From NCBI GenBank assembly GCA_002412885.1, contig DHVX01000072.1, forward strand, positions 164,843 to 228,842: a stretch of 64,000 nt of DNA, given 5' to 3'. Positions 9,853-18,798 of this stretch are shown in pieces. Source of the DNA: Bacteroidales bacterium UBA5197. Lineage in GTDB: Bacteria; Bacteroidota; Bacteroidia; Bacteroidales; Lentimicrobiaceae. A model generated the notes under the pieces. It was given only the letters and a program-made list of their open reading frames with translations, made no database searches and was not told the DNA's origin. A program made the position numbers and the translations under genes. Position 1 is the first letter of the stretch. Each line of letters starts with the position of its first letter.

Positions 9853-10893
9853 CTAATGGTTCTCAAATATTTTACTCCATTTCTTTCTGTTGGTCCAAAT
9901 CCATACCAGGGTTGCAGAAGTAGCTAAAACACAGGCAAACCACAGAAACAGAAATTCTGGTTCTACAGTTTTGTATATTACTGTCGCCAGGTTGCCAATA
10001 ATAAGCCATTGAAAAACATAAAAAGCAGTTACCTGCCTGCCTGCCCAGCCCAGGAAACGGAAAACAACATTTTCAGTTCCAACTAACTGCATCAGCTTGC
10101 TAAAAAAAAGTGCAATCAGTGAGATAAAAATCAATGCCCATCCAAAGAAGAGCGGTCCGTGGTGGTAATAAGCCGGGAGATCTGATGAGATATTAAATCC
10201 ATATCCGAAAAGAACTATCACTAATGCCGATGCAACCAAAAGAAATGCAGGACGAGCAAAGAATTTTTCAGATTCTTCTTTATTTTCAGCATAAATAAAT
10301 CCAGCAACTGCGCCTGAAAGTGGATAAGCCAGCCAGGGGAAAAGTGGAAAATAGCTCCACCATTCTTTGCTGTGAAAATAGGCGGTAAAAAATCTCAAAA
10401 CCTCGCTGTTTCCCTGATAATAAGGCAAAACTACAGGCAAGGTTGCAACAATTAACGCCATGACAAGGAGAGGAATGGATCGCTTTTTTGTAAAGAATAC
10501 AGTTGTAGCAAGAACAATAAGTGACAAACCGGCCAAAAAGAAAATATCCACCCCAAAAATATAAGGCAATGGATCGGTGTCAAGATCTCCTTTAAAAATT
10601 CTGAAAAACAGGTTAAGGTTTAAACCGACATTTAGCAGGAATCCATAAATTATCAACTGCACTCCTCTGCGAAAACGAGAAAGGGTAGTTCCTGGAATAA
10701 GGGCAAAGAAGAATCCCATCACAACCATAAACAAAGGAGCTGCTGGAACTCCGCCCAGAAATAGCGAAATTCTGCCAGACAGGCTGCTATAGAAATCTTC
10801 GGTAGCAAACAATTCGGTAATGTGCACCTGAATCATAAGCACAACTGCCACTCCTTTCAGCACATCAGGAAGTATCTGCCTATTGACCGCCAT
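9853..10893 (-). CDS. Polytopic membrane acyltransferase-like protein (DUF1624/HGSNAT type)
   Basis: About 346 aa with roughly ten hydrophobic segments. The N-terminus (ILPDVLKGVAVVLMIQVHI) resembles the R-D-RG-MI-VH start of DUF1624/heparan-alpha-glucosaminide acetyltransferase-like and acyltransferase-3 proteins, where a membrane-buried His takes part in transfer of acyl groups to sugars. The substrate is unknown. I chose the ATG at 10893 over the longer frame to 10959, because an exact -7 element at 10927-10920 lies inside the longer version and the extra residues are not membrane-like. It stands alone, divergent from the T9SS cargo gene. Confidence 0.7.
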   Translation of the reverse strand: MAVNRQILPDVLKGVAVVLMIQVHITELFATEDFYSSLSGRISLFLGGVPAAPLFMVVMGFFFALIPGTTLSRFRRGVQLIIYGFLLNVGLNLNLFFRIFKGDLDTDPLPYIFGVDIFFLAGLSLIVLATTVFFTKKRSIPLLVMALIVATLPVVLPYYQGNSEVLRFFTAYFHSKEWWSYFPLFPWLAYPLSGAVAGFIYAENKEESEKFFARPAFLLVASALVIVLFGYGFNISSDLPAYYHHGPLFFGWALIFISLIALFFSKLMQLVGTENVVFRFLGWAGRQVTAFYVFQWLIIGNLATVIYKTVEPEFLFLWFACVLATSATLVWIWTNRKKWSKIFENH

Positions 10894-10919
10894 ATCACTT
10901 TGTAATTTTAAACAAAGTG

Positions 10920-10927
10920 CAAACTTA
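10920..10927 (-). promoter_or_regulatory. -7 element of the membrane acyltransferase gene
   Basis: The minus strand reads TAAGTTTG, an exact TAnnTTTG match. It predicts transcription starting near 10914 and a leader of about 20 nt to the ATG at 10893, which supports that start. Confidence 0.5.
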
Positions 10928-11013
10928 GTACTTAGTTCTTTCCGGCACAGACAGGTCAAACAATCTTATACAATTATCTTGTAATCCTGTAATTCATGCT
11001 GAACCGGGCAACA

Positions 11014-11021
11014 TAAATTTG
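11014..11021 (+). promoter_or_regulatory. -7 element upstream of the small T9SS cargo gene
   Basis: TAAATTTG matches the TAnnTTTG consensus. The predicted leader is about 125 nt and contains a hairpin made of two TCCGGA copies (11111-11116 and 11122-11127) about 25 nt before the ATG. Confidence 0.4.
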
Positions 11022-11151
11022 CGCATTCGTTCAGGGCACTTTAAAAATTCCAGTTTTCTGCATTTAAAATCCTCTGAGCAACAATTAATTAATCATAATA
11101 AAAGAATCGCTCCGGAGACATTCCGGAAACCTTAAAAAGACTTTCTCTGAG

Positions 11152-11940
11152 ATGAAAAAACTAACTTTTGCAACAATTCTGCTGCTTCCATTTCTGGCTT
11201 TTGGACAAATAAATCTTGAAAGCACCTATAATTATTCAGGATCTTATACCAACCTGCGTTCTTCGGGTGATAAATTCTTTATCATGGATGTTGCCAGCAG
11301 CCAGTGCAGGATCTACAACACCAATCACAGTATCTGGAAAACAATCAATCTGAGTGTACCTTCGGGTAATTATCTTTACGACATAAAGCATGTAAGTGAG
11401 AACCTGTTTACCAACGACAATACGCTTTGTCTCGCTTATGTCTATTATTATTACGATGAAGTGAATCAGTTTTATACATTCAACGCCAGAATCATTAAGG
11501 AAAACGGAACTGAGCTGCTTTTCATTCCCGGCTGCCAGTATCTGAACGTGGTGAACACATCAACATCGGGAACAAAACTTGTAGCATACAGTTACGATTA
11601 TTCACAAACCATTTATACCATAACAACCCGTGTTTACAGCCTTCCGGGAACAATTACTTCAACAGCAGAAGGTGAAACTGGATTGCCGGTGCTGTCAGAT
11701 CTTCCGGCATTTCCAAACCCGTCTTCCACACAGGTAACCATTCCATACACATTGCCCGCAGGTTCGGCACCAGCAATTCTCAGACTGATAAATCAGTCAG
11801 GACAGATCGTAAAGGAAACTACAATTTTACCCGAAAACAACATATATATATTTAACGTACAGGGAATGAAGGCAGGAGTTTATCTCTATCAAATTGAGGC
11901 TGCTTCGGGCTCACACACTGGTAAAATTGTTGTTAACTGA
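11152..11940 (+). CDS. T9SS type A sorting-domain protein
   Basis: 262 aa. It starts with a clear Sec signal peptide (MKKLTFATILLLPFLAFGQ). About 165 residues with many Tyr/Asn beta strands and no family I recognise follow. From about residue 187 there is a typical C-terminal T9SS sorting domain (FPNPSSTQVTIPY, then GVYLYQIEA and a terminal GKIVVN). Family knowledge says such domains target the mature protein across the outer membrane through the T9SS, with removal of the domain. It is a single-gene unit facing the polyferredoxin gene. The function of the mature part is unknown. Confidence 0.85.
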   Translation: MKKLTFATILLLPFLAFGQINLESTYNYSGSYTNLRSSGDKFFIMDVASSQCRIYNTNHSIWKTINLSVPSGNYLYDIKHVSENLFTNDNTLCLAYVYYYYDEVNQFYTFNARIIKENGTELLFIPGCQYLNVVNTSTSGTKLVAYSYDYSQTIYTITTRVYSLPGTITSTAEGETGLPVLSDLPAFPNPSSTQVTIPYTLPAGSAPAILRLINQSGQIVKETTILPENNIYIFNVQGMKAGVYLYQIEAASGSHTGKIVVN

Positions 11941-12134
11941 AGCATTTTTCAGGAAGGAAAGAGGTATTCATCCTTCTTCAGAAAACATGTTAAGTCAGAA
12001 GAAGACTGTTGATTTGGGAATCAGCAAGTTGAAAGCTTAACTGCTTAGGGCGGAAAAACCAGGTAAATTTGAAATTAAAAAGTGAATAAGAAGACCTGAC
12101 AATTTGAAAGAAAACTTGTTAGGTCAATCTTTGA

Positions 12135-14039
12135 TTAAAACCTGTAAGGATTTTCCAGATTCTGCTCTGTGCCATCACTCAGGTGAACTTTGAGCTGAGG
12201 CTCATTCAGTTGGTTTATGATCTCATCTTTGCCGGTAATTTCCGGCACATAAACCAGGCTGAGCATAAAGCCGCTATCCGAAGGAATGATCTCAAATTTT
12301 AATACTCCTCTGTTATTGCTGATGTGACTGAGCAGATACCAGGGCATATCGGACAATGAGGGATCGGCAGCCTTGGCAAAAGGAAGCAACAGGCTATCTA
12401 TCTGGTTAACATTGTATTTTTCAAAGCCATTGAAAGTCATTGAAACCGGCTCATACATCTTTTTCAGGTAATTACTCAGGCTCAAGCCCGCTTTAGGTTC
12501 GACCGAAGCTACTTTAAAACCGGTGCTTGCTTCTCTTTGCTCTCCATCAGACTCCCATTTTACTTTCTTTTCTTCAATCAGTTTGGCAATTTCACTGGCA
12601 GTAACTATTGTTGAGTCGTAAAAAATAAAGGTATGCACCGGCTCGCCAAACATGGTTTCAAAAGCCAGAATTCCAGGATTTTGTGATGTTTTTATAGCCA
12701 GAAGTCTTGCATCAGAAGGATCGAAGAATTTATCCACTGCAAATTCAGCCACCGCGATTCTGATCTGGCTTTCTGAAGGTGCAGCAATTACCCGGGTAAC
12801 CGGGGTAAACATAAATTCTTTTATCGCTGTTTCGCTGGTAACTTCAGGATTGAAGTAGATTTTTACGCTAAAGTCAGAAACAAAAGCTTCGACACCCAGC
12901 ACACCGGGCAGTTCTTTCATATGATTGGCAAACGACATGGCACTGCCAAAACATTTCACATTTTTCAGGCCTGATTGCTGGTAAATACTGGCTTCGCTCA
13001 TTTGCTCACTTGTTCCCCACCTGAGACTGATGGTCGGAATATCGGTGATAGATGCAAAAGCAAGTCCCAATGCAATCAAAGCAACTGTGGCAGCTGCAGG
13101 CAGCCAATTAATTTTTCTTTTGCTGAACTGCAGAGTTTCAGGTTCGGGGCAACTTGTAACACAATCGCCGCAAAGGTGGCAATCGATGTGCTGAACTTTT
13201 GGGATATCAGAAATCTTTATTGCCATCGGGCAGACTTTGTCGCAGATACGGCATGAGGTGCAGGTTTCGGCTTTGCGGGTAACCTTTACAACCGGAAAAA
13301 TTCCGAATTTCAAGCGGGTAGTTTCAAGAATCACACCAGCCAGACAAAGAGCACCAAGTAACCATATCCAACCGATTGAAAGTCCGAAACCCAAAGTTAA
13401 AAGCGTATAAACAGCTACAATTCCAAGAAATACAAAACCAAAACTAAAGATATTTGATGCAGCGCTCAGCGGACAGATGTATTTGCACCAAAACTGTCTT
13501 ACAAAAAATGAACCCGGGATTGCAAGCAATAAAGCCATCACAGCATATCCCATTACAACATCGGAGCTAAAACCTGAGAACAGCGCATAATATGGATCAA
13601 ATTTTTTGCAGAAAAGTTCGCTGCTGCTGATTGAAAAATAAAAGGTAATAAAGAGAATGGCATATTTTAATACCCTTAGCAAACGATCGGCAATTCCGGT
13701 AATCACAAAATTCATTTTAAAGCGTTTGCCTTGCCAGCCCAGCCATTCAGTGAAAGTACCGATGGGGCAGATATAACTGCAGAACAACTTACTGAATAGA
13801 AAAACTCCGGCCAGTAAAGCTATGCCCATTGAAATCTGGGTTGTAGTCATTGAGCAAGCCAATGAATTGTTTGCCAGAAATGATGACAAAGCCTGCAATC
13901 CGCCAAACGGGCAATAAGCCTCAAAGTCAGCAACATACGACTTATCAATAAATGGACGGATTACCATGTATAAAAGTAACCCAAGGATTGTCCACTGAAG
14001 TGCAAGCCTGTAGAAATTTCTCTTTTTTGCTTTTGCCAT
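12135..14039 (-). CDS. Membrane polyferredoxin (NapH/CcoG-like) with HMA-like tail
   Basis: 634 aa. Six or so membrane helices lie in residues 1-245, with two CxxxCP loops (SYICPIG near 91 and KYICPLS near 189). Two 4Fe-4S motifs follow: CTSCRICDKVCP at 260-271 and CHLCGDCVTSCP at 287-298. Another helix lies near 312-332, then about 300 residues outside the membrane. Residues 358-415 resemble a heavy-metal-associated domain whose CxxC is reduced to CFGS, and a second similar block follows near 425-490. The role is probably electron transfer from or to quinol, possibly in metal or cofactor maturation. The partner is unknown. It is a single gene with its own promoter. Confidence 0.8.
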   Translation of the reverse strand: MAKAKKRNFYRLALQWTILGLLLYMVIRPFIDKSYVADFEAYCPFGGLQALSSFLANNSLACSMTTTQISMGIALLAGVFLFSKLFCSYICPIGTFTEWLGWQGKRFKMNFVITGIADRLLRVLKYAILFITFYFSISSSELFCKKFDPYYALFSGFSSDVVMGYAVMALLLAIPGSFFVRQFWCKYICPLSAASNIFSFGFVFLGIVAVYTLLTLGFGLSIGWIWLLGALCLAGVILETTRLKFGIFPVVKVTRKAETCTSCRICDKVCPMAIKISDIPKVQHIDCHLCGDCVTSCPEPETLQFSKRKINWLPAAATVALIALGLAFASITDIPTISLRWGTSEQMSEASIYQQSGLKNVKCFGSAMSFANHMKELPGVLGVEAFVSDFSVKIYFNPEVTSETAIKEFMFTPVTRVIAAPSESQIRIAVAEFAVDKFFDPSDARLLAIKTSQNPGILAFETMFGEPVHTFIFYDSTIVTASEIAKLIEEKKVKWESDGEQREASTGFKVASVEPKAGLSLSNYLKKMYEPVSMTFNGFEKYNVNQIDSLLLPFAKAADPSLSDMPWYLLSHISNNRGVLKFEIIPSDSGFMLSLVYVPEITGKDEIINQLNEPQLKVHLSDGTEQNLENPYRF

Positions 14040-14062
14040 GACCTAACTGAAATTAAATTATA

Positions 14063-14082
14063 AAGTTCAAAAATATGAACTT
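14063..14082 (-). promoter_or_regulatory. Palindrome overlapping the polyferredoxin -7 element
   Basis: AAGTTCA and TGAACTT (7-bp arms, 6-bp centre) frame the exact -7 box TATTTTTG (minus strand, 14075-14068). A repressor bound here would block the promoter, so this is a plausible operator. The regulator is unknown. Confidence 0.45.
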
Positions 14083-14170
14083 AAAAAAGTCATAAAACAC
14101 GAAATGCTTATTCATATTGATTTTAAACAACGTCGTGTTTTAAAACTCCGGCTTAGAAATGAAAATTGAT

Positions 14171-14178
14171 TAAGTTTG
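14171..14178 (+). promoter_or_regulatory. -7 element of the secreted endonuclease/phosphatase gene
   Basis: TAAGTTTG matches TAnnTTTG exactly and sits 12 bp before the ATG at 14191. The leader would be only a few nucleotides. A TTG inside this box could be mistaken for a start codon. Confidence 0.5.
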
Positions 14179-14190
14179 CCAAATAAAGAA

Positions 14191-15249
14191 ATGATTATGG
14201 TAGTCAGATTATTGTTTTCGGTTTTTCCTTTTCTCTTATTCATGCTTTATGCGTTTTCGCATCAGGCATTAGCCCAGAACCAGGAAAAAAAGGCGGAGGA
14301 GTTCAGAATAATGTTTTACAATGTTGAAAATCTTTTTGATCCATTTGACGACAGCTTAAAGAACGATGCAGAATTTCTCCCGGGAGGAATACGTGGATGG
14401 ACCTGGAAAAAATTTGAGAAAAAGTTACAGAATACTTCAAAAGTAATTATCAGCACAGGGGGCTGGCGTCCGCCGGAAATTGTCGGTTTTTGCGAAGTTG
14501 AGAACAGGTTTTCGCTCATTCAGCTTTTAAAGAGAACCCCGCTTGAACGATTCGGATATCAGATAGTGCATGAAGAATCAAATGATTTCCGGGGTATTGA
14601 TGTGGCCTTGATTTACCGTCCTGACAAGTTTAAAAAGCTTTATCACAGAGCAATTCCTGTAATTTTTGAAGGAGATACCGCAGCCACAACACGTGACATA
14701 TTGTATGTAAAAGGTTTAGCCGGAACTGACACCCTGCATGTATTTATAAACCATTGGCCTTCGAAATACGGAGGAGCATCGGCCACCATACCCCGACGCA
14801 GAGATGCCGCGCTGGCTCTTCGCCGGGTGGTAGATTCTCTGAATGCAGTTGTAACCCACCCGCTGATTGTAATTACCGGCGACTTTAATGATACGCCTGA
14901 AGATGAAAGTGTGTTGACTCATCTGGGAGCTCAGCTAAAAGAACCCGCAACCGAGGGTCCTTTTCTGTTCAATCTGATGGGGCCTTTTCTGGGGAAGTGG
15001 GATACCGGAACGCACAAATTCAGAGAGGAATGGAGCATTATTGATCAGTTTATTGTTTCATCGGCGCTGCTCAGAAAGACTGAAGGTTTAAAATTATCAG
15101 ATAAAAAAGCTGAGATTGTCAGATTTCCTTTTCTGATTGAAGAAGACAGAACACACAACGGAACAAAACCTTACCGGACATATAACGGAATGCGATACCA
15201 GGGAGGTTTCAGCGACCATTTACCTATTTTATTGCATCTGGAGTATTGA
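14191..15249 (+). CDS. Secreted endonuclease/exonuclease/phosphatase-family protein
   Basis: About 352 aa. A signal peptide (FLLFMLYAFSHQALAQ) is followed by the EEP (DNase I-like) fold: FRIMFYNVENLFD at the first strand, GFCEVEN with the metal-binding Glu, RGIDVALIYRP, INHWPSK with the catalytic His, ITGDFNDTP with the Asp/Asn pair, and SDHLPILL at the end. Members cleave phosphodiesters or phosphomonoesters in nucleic acids, inositol phosphates or sphingolipids. The substrate cannot be told here, and the signal peptide places it in the periplasm or outside. The ATG at 14191 is preferred to the in-frame TTG at 14176, which lies in the promoter. It faces comEC, 22 bp away. Confidence 0.85.
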   Translation: MIMVVRLLFSVFPFLLFMLYAFSHQALAQNQEKKAEEFRIMFYNVENLFDPFDDSLKNDAEFLPGGIRGWTWKKFEKKLQNTSKVIISTGGWRPPEIVGFCEVENRFSLIQLLKRTPLERFGYQIVHEESNDFRGIDVALIYRPDKFKKLYHRAIPVIFEGDTAATTRDILYVKGLAGTDTLHVFINHWPSKYGGASATIPRRRDAALALRRVVDSLNAVVTHPLIVITGDFNDTPEDESVLTHLGAQLKEPATEGPFLFNLMGPFLGKWDTGTHKFREEWSIIDQFIVSSALLRKTEGLKLSDKKAEIVRFPFLIEEDRTHNGTKPYRTYNGMRYQGGFSDHLPILLHLEY

Positions 15250-15271
15250 TGATCGATAATAAATTTCGCAG

Positions 15272-17377
15272 TTAAAGCTTCACAACCAAAGCGCCTTCAT
15301 CCATCACCGAATAAAACGGCACCTTCAATTTTTCAAAGTCTTCTTTCCACTTCTGCATTCGCCGAAAGGAGCTTGAAGCATCAATTACAAAAACAGCGCC
15401 CGGAAAGGCAGCTACCAGTTTATCAGCATTTAGTCGAGAGTTTGCATGAATCACAACGTAATCGACCAATATTTGACCATCTCCTTCAGGCATTTGAGAA
15501 TTGCCGGAAACAAAAGCAATTCGTTTCCCTCCTGCCAGAAGAAATCCACGATAAAGGCAGACATTGTCAATATTTGCAAGTGAATCGGATAAATCGATCA
15601 GCTTTCTGTTCTTTAACCCATTGCGGGTGCTGTAGCCTTCGAGCGGATAGCCAAGCTTTGCAGGTGCATTTTTTAGTGCAGAATCTGTAAAAAGGAGATG
15701 ATTGCGACCTTCCACAAAACTCATTGCCGTATGGTTTCGAATGCTATGCACAATAAATTCCTTACGGCTTGCGCGTTCAAAACGGGTAAAGCTGAAATCA
15801 ATGCCTAAAAGAATCAGCACAGCAACCGCAATTCTGAAGTACAGCACTTTTCGGTTCAGATACCAGGCAAACAGAAGCAGAATCAAAAAATAAAAAAGCA
15901 AAGTAGAATGCCCGGAAAGAAAAACTCCACGCACCACAGCACCCGGAAGTCCTTCGATAAATCCCACAGCTAAGTTCAGGAACTTAAATTCCCACACCAG
16001 CAGCCACCCGGCAATTCCTGAAACAAAAGGAATTTTGACCAGAAGTATAAAAGCAAGACCTGAATAGATCAGAATTCCGGCCAACGGAATTACAATAAGA
16101 TTGGTAAGGAGGAAATAATTCGGAAACTGGCTGAAATACATGATTGAAATTGGACCGGTGGCAATCTGGGCAGCCAGTGAAACCGAAATAATATCCCAGA
16201 AATACTTGTCAAATTTAGTGAATGGCAAGTACAACTTCTGAATATGCGGTTGAAGCGTAACAATCCCAAGCACAGCCGCATAGGAAAGTTGAAATCCAAG
16301 TTCAAAAATAATTGATGGGTTGTAAAGCAAAAGGAGAAATGCTGAAGCCGAAACAGAATTGATAATGTGTGATTTACGATTCATTGCTCCACCGATGGTT
16401 ACCAGAGAGAACATAAGAGAGGCGCGCATTACCGACGGTGCCAGACCGGTAATGAGCGCATAAAACCAGATCACAAGTAATATCAGCACGGGCCTTAGCC
16501 ATAAAGCCCGCTTTCTTTTCCTTAGAAAAAAGAATAGCTTATCAGCCAGCAAAAAGATAATACCAACATGCAACCCCGACACGCACAGAATGTGCATTGC
16601 CCCTGATCCGGCAAACTCTTTTCGCTGATCAGGATCGAGTAAATCGTCGTAACCAATAAGGAGGGCAGCCGCAACAGCATACTCACGACCTTCCATTCCT
16701 GTTTCTCTGAAGAGTTCAAGAAACCCATTTCTGATGCGATAAGCAAAAGCCTGAAAAAAATTACCTCCTTCGTCCGCCTTAATCTCATATCTGCCTGTGC
16801 GCAAAAAAAGTTGGTGATAAATACTTTTATTGGCCAGATAAGCCGCGTAATCAAACTCTCCGGGGTTTTTAGGGCCTGGCACTTTGGTTGGAAGTTCCGA
16901 AAAGGTAATTCTGTCGCCGTAACGAATGCTTCTGGACGTTGAATCCTTTGAAGCGTATACCATAATCCTGCCGGTTATTTTTTGAATAAGGTTGCCACTG
17001 CCGATTACATCAGGCTTTAATGTAAATCGCAACGAGTTGGCTCTTTCGGAAGGTTCATCGGCAACAATGCCCGAAATTATTGTGGTTTCTTCATTGATAT
17101 ACTTCGAAAAGTGGCTTTTGTTATTGATTTCGTTGTTTAATCCGGCAAGCAGAAATCCGGAAATTATCAGAAATAAGTTTAAAAACAACCCATAAATCCA
17201 ACGGCCTGAATATGCCGATTTCTCGGGAAGGAAACGACGCAGAGGCAATAGAAACAGAGGAACAATCACCACCCATAACGGAAGGCTGAACCATACACCC
17301 ATAAATTTGTGCAGGACAATCCCGGCAATCAGTGGAATTACCAACCTGACAAACGGATATCGGGTCCAGGTTTTCAC
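15272..17377 (-). CDS. comEC: ComEC/Rec2-type DNA uptake membrane protein
   Basis: 701 aa. Membrane helices occupy the N-terminus, then an OB-like/DUF4131 region at about 75-180 (IISGIVADEPSERANSLRF, YGDRITFSE). The competence core follows at about 225-500, with GAMHILCVSGLHVGIIF and PSVMRASLM signatures. The family forms the inner-membrane channel that takes up single-stranded DNA. The last ~110 residues look like a metallo-beta-lactamase-type domain (VDYVVIHANS, FVIDASS), but no HxHxDH metal site is present, so any nuclease activity is doubtful. It is downstream of the TPR gene on the same strand, 264 bp apart. Confidence 0.9.
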   Translation of the reverse strand: MKTWTRYPFVRLVIPLIAGIVLHKFMGVWFSLPLWVVIVPLFLLPLRRFLPEKSAYSGRWIYGLFLNLFLIISGFLLAGLNNEINNKSHFSKYINEETTIISGIVADEPSERANSLRFTLKPDVIGSGNLIQKITGRIMVYASKDSTSRSIRYGDRITFSELPTKVPGPKNPGEFDYAAYLANKSIYHQLFLRTGRYEIKADEGGNFFQAFAYRIRNGFLELFRETGMEGREYAVAAALLIGYDDLLDPDQRKEFAGSGAMHILCVSGLHVGIIFLLADKLFFFLRKRKRALWLRPVLILLVIWFYALITGLAPSVMRASLMFSLVTIGGAMNRKSHIINSVSASAFLLLLYNPSIIFELGFQLSYAAVLGIVTLQPHIQKLYLPFTKFDKYFWDIISVSLAAQIATGPISIMYFSQFPNYFLLTNLIVIPLAGILIYSGLAFILLVKIPFVSGIAGWLLVWEFKFLNLAVGFIEGLPGAVVRGVFLSGHSTLLFYFLILLLFAWYLNRKVLYFRIAVAVLILLGIDFSFTRFERASRKEFIVHSIRNHTAMSFVEGRNHLLFTDSALKNAPAKLGYPLEGYSTRNGLKNRKLIDLSDSLANIDNVCLYRGFLLAGGKRIAFVSGNSQMPEGDGQILVDYVVIHANSRLNADKLVAAFPGAVFVIDASSSFRRMQKWKEDFEKLKVPFYSVMDEGALVVKL

Positions 17378-17525
17378 TTTGATCTAAAATAAAGGTTTAT
17401 ACTTCAGCCTACGCTATTATGTGAATAAAAAATATTAATGGTGCCGAAAAAATATTACAATGTTGTGAATTGATTAATAAATACTCATTCTTTCAACTAT
17501 TGAATAATGACACCTTACTATTCTT

Positions 17526-17556
17526 TTGCCACCAACCCTTACTGACCTGGTGGCAA
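17526..17556. repeat. 9-bp inverted repeat between TPR gene and comEC
   Basis: TTGCCACCA and TGGTGGCAA are perfect 9-bp arms around a 13-bp spacer. On either strand no T-run follows, so an intrinsic terminator is unlikely. It could be an operator, or a hairpin at the 3' end of the TPR transcript. Confidence 0.5.
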
Positions 17557-17641
17557 TGTGCTTATTTAATCGTTTAGCAATGTAAAAATATGAAATCCAA
17601 CTTGATTCTGCAAAAAAATAAAAAGCGAAAATAAAACAGAA

Positions 17642-18661
17642 TTATTTACAATATTTCTCCAACATCTCAGCAGCCATTTTATGGCCAAGCCCTGCAGCAG
17701 TCCGCCAATCGTTGCAGGCATCAGACTGCCTGTCGATGCGCTGATACGAAAAAGCACGATTGTAATGGGCATCGGCATTTGAAGGTTGCATTGCAATAAC
17801 TTTGCTATAATCAGCGGCTGCATCAGCAAATCGTTGCAGCATAAAGCGGCTGTTCCCGCGATTGATGTATGCCTGACTGTATTTGGAATCAATCTCCAGA
17901 GCACGGGTAAACATAACATCTGCTTCTTCGAAATTATTAATTGAAGCTAGCGAAGTACCTTTATTGAACCAGGCAAGGGCATGCTGTGGCACCGCCTTCG
18001 TAACAATATCATATGTATTTATTGCCTCCTGATGTCGGCCCATTGCGGCAAGCACAACTCCCTTATAATTCACGGCATCATAATAATCAGGTATTCTAGC
18101 CAGCGTAGTATCAAAATCGGCAAGGGCATCCTGAAAACGTTTTTGTTCCAGATACATTTGCCCGCGGTAATAATAATAGGGGGCCTGCGAAGGGCGGATC
18201 TGAATGGCTTTCGCGAAATCAGCATCTGCGCCTGCATAATCTTTTAATTCCCATTTTGCTTTTCCGCGATAAAAATACGCATCCGGATTTCTCTCATGAA
18301 CCTCAATGGATTTTGTAAATTCCGAAATTGCACCTTTCAGGTCACCTGCTGAAGCCAAAGATATTCCCTTACGCCTTTCTTCAGCACCCTTTCCTTTGAA
18401 GGTTATGGTCTTATAAAGCTCTTCTTTGTGATTGGCCGGGGCTTGAAGGGATGGTTTATTTTCATTTATGCTACCGATCATCGGTATCTGATCAAAGCCA
18501 TCTGACATACCTGCAACGCGTGAAGTATCAGGCAATAAACCGGAAACCGTATCGGGCTGAATAGTGGTATCAGCAGATTTGGACTCCTGACGGCTAGTGC
18601 ATGCCTGCGATGAAAATGCAAGAATCAAAAGAACAAGGACAAAAGAAGGCATAAATTTCAT
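17642..18661 (-). CDS. TPR-repeat protein, probable lipoprotein
   Basis: 339 aa from the ATG at 18661. A hydrophobic leader ends in SSQAC, an acceptable though weak lipobox, and a Ser/Thr/Asp-rich linker follows to about residue 80. From about residue 88 to the end there are seven tandem tetratricopeptide repeats (repeated W/Y-G and A-F-A-I positions such as YFYRGKAKWELKDYAGADAD). TPRs mediate protein-protein contacts, and the lipid anchor would place it in the periplasm or outer membrane. The longer frame to 18733 contains the promoter box at 18687-18680 and is rejected. The partner is unknown. Confidence 0.8.
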   Translation of the reverse strand: MKFMPSFVLVLLILAFSSQACTSRQESKSADTTIQPDTVSGLLPDTSRVAGMSDGFDQIPMIGSINENKPSLQAPANHKEELYKTITFKGKGAEERRKGISLASAGDLKGAISEFTKSIEVHERNPDAYFYRGKAKWELKDYAGADADFAKAIQIRPSQAPYYYYRGQMYLEQKRFQDALADFDTTLARIPDYYDAVNYKGVVLAAMGRHQEAINTYDIVTKAVPQHALAWFNKGTSLASINNFEEADVMFTRALEIDSKYSQAYINRGNSRFMLQRFADAAADYSKVIAMQPSNADAHYNRAFSYQRIDRQSDACNDWRTAAGLGHKMAAEMLEKYCK

Positions 18662-18679
18662 AAAAACCGGATTTTGAAG

Positions 18680-18687
18680 CAAAGGTA
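18680..18687 (-). promoter_or_regulatory. -7 element of the TPR gene
   Basis: The minus strand reads TACCTTTG, an exact TAnnTTTG match about 18 bp before the ATG at 18661. No clear -33 TTG is seen. Confidence 0.45.
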
Positions 18688-18798
18688 AGTAAAAAGTCCT
18701 GACTGCTATCAGGCAGCCTGGTTGAGAAGGCAAGCAAAGTTAAAAGGTTTCAGCGTTGAAATGATTGAATGTATGAATATTTGCAAGTAAAAATCGTT

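Noticed and set aside
10894..10959. Longer N-terminus of the membrane acyltransferase
   Set aside because: The extra 22 codons contain an exact -7 promoter element, so the ATG at 10893 is preferred.
17566..17919. Minus-strand frame of 117 codons at the end of the TPR gene
   Set aside because: Shadow frame of the TPR repeats, which are in a different, well-supported frame.
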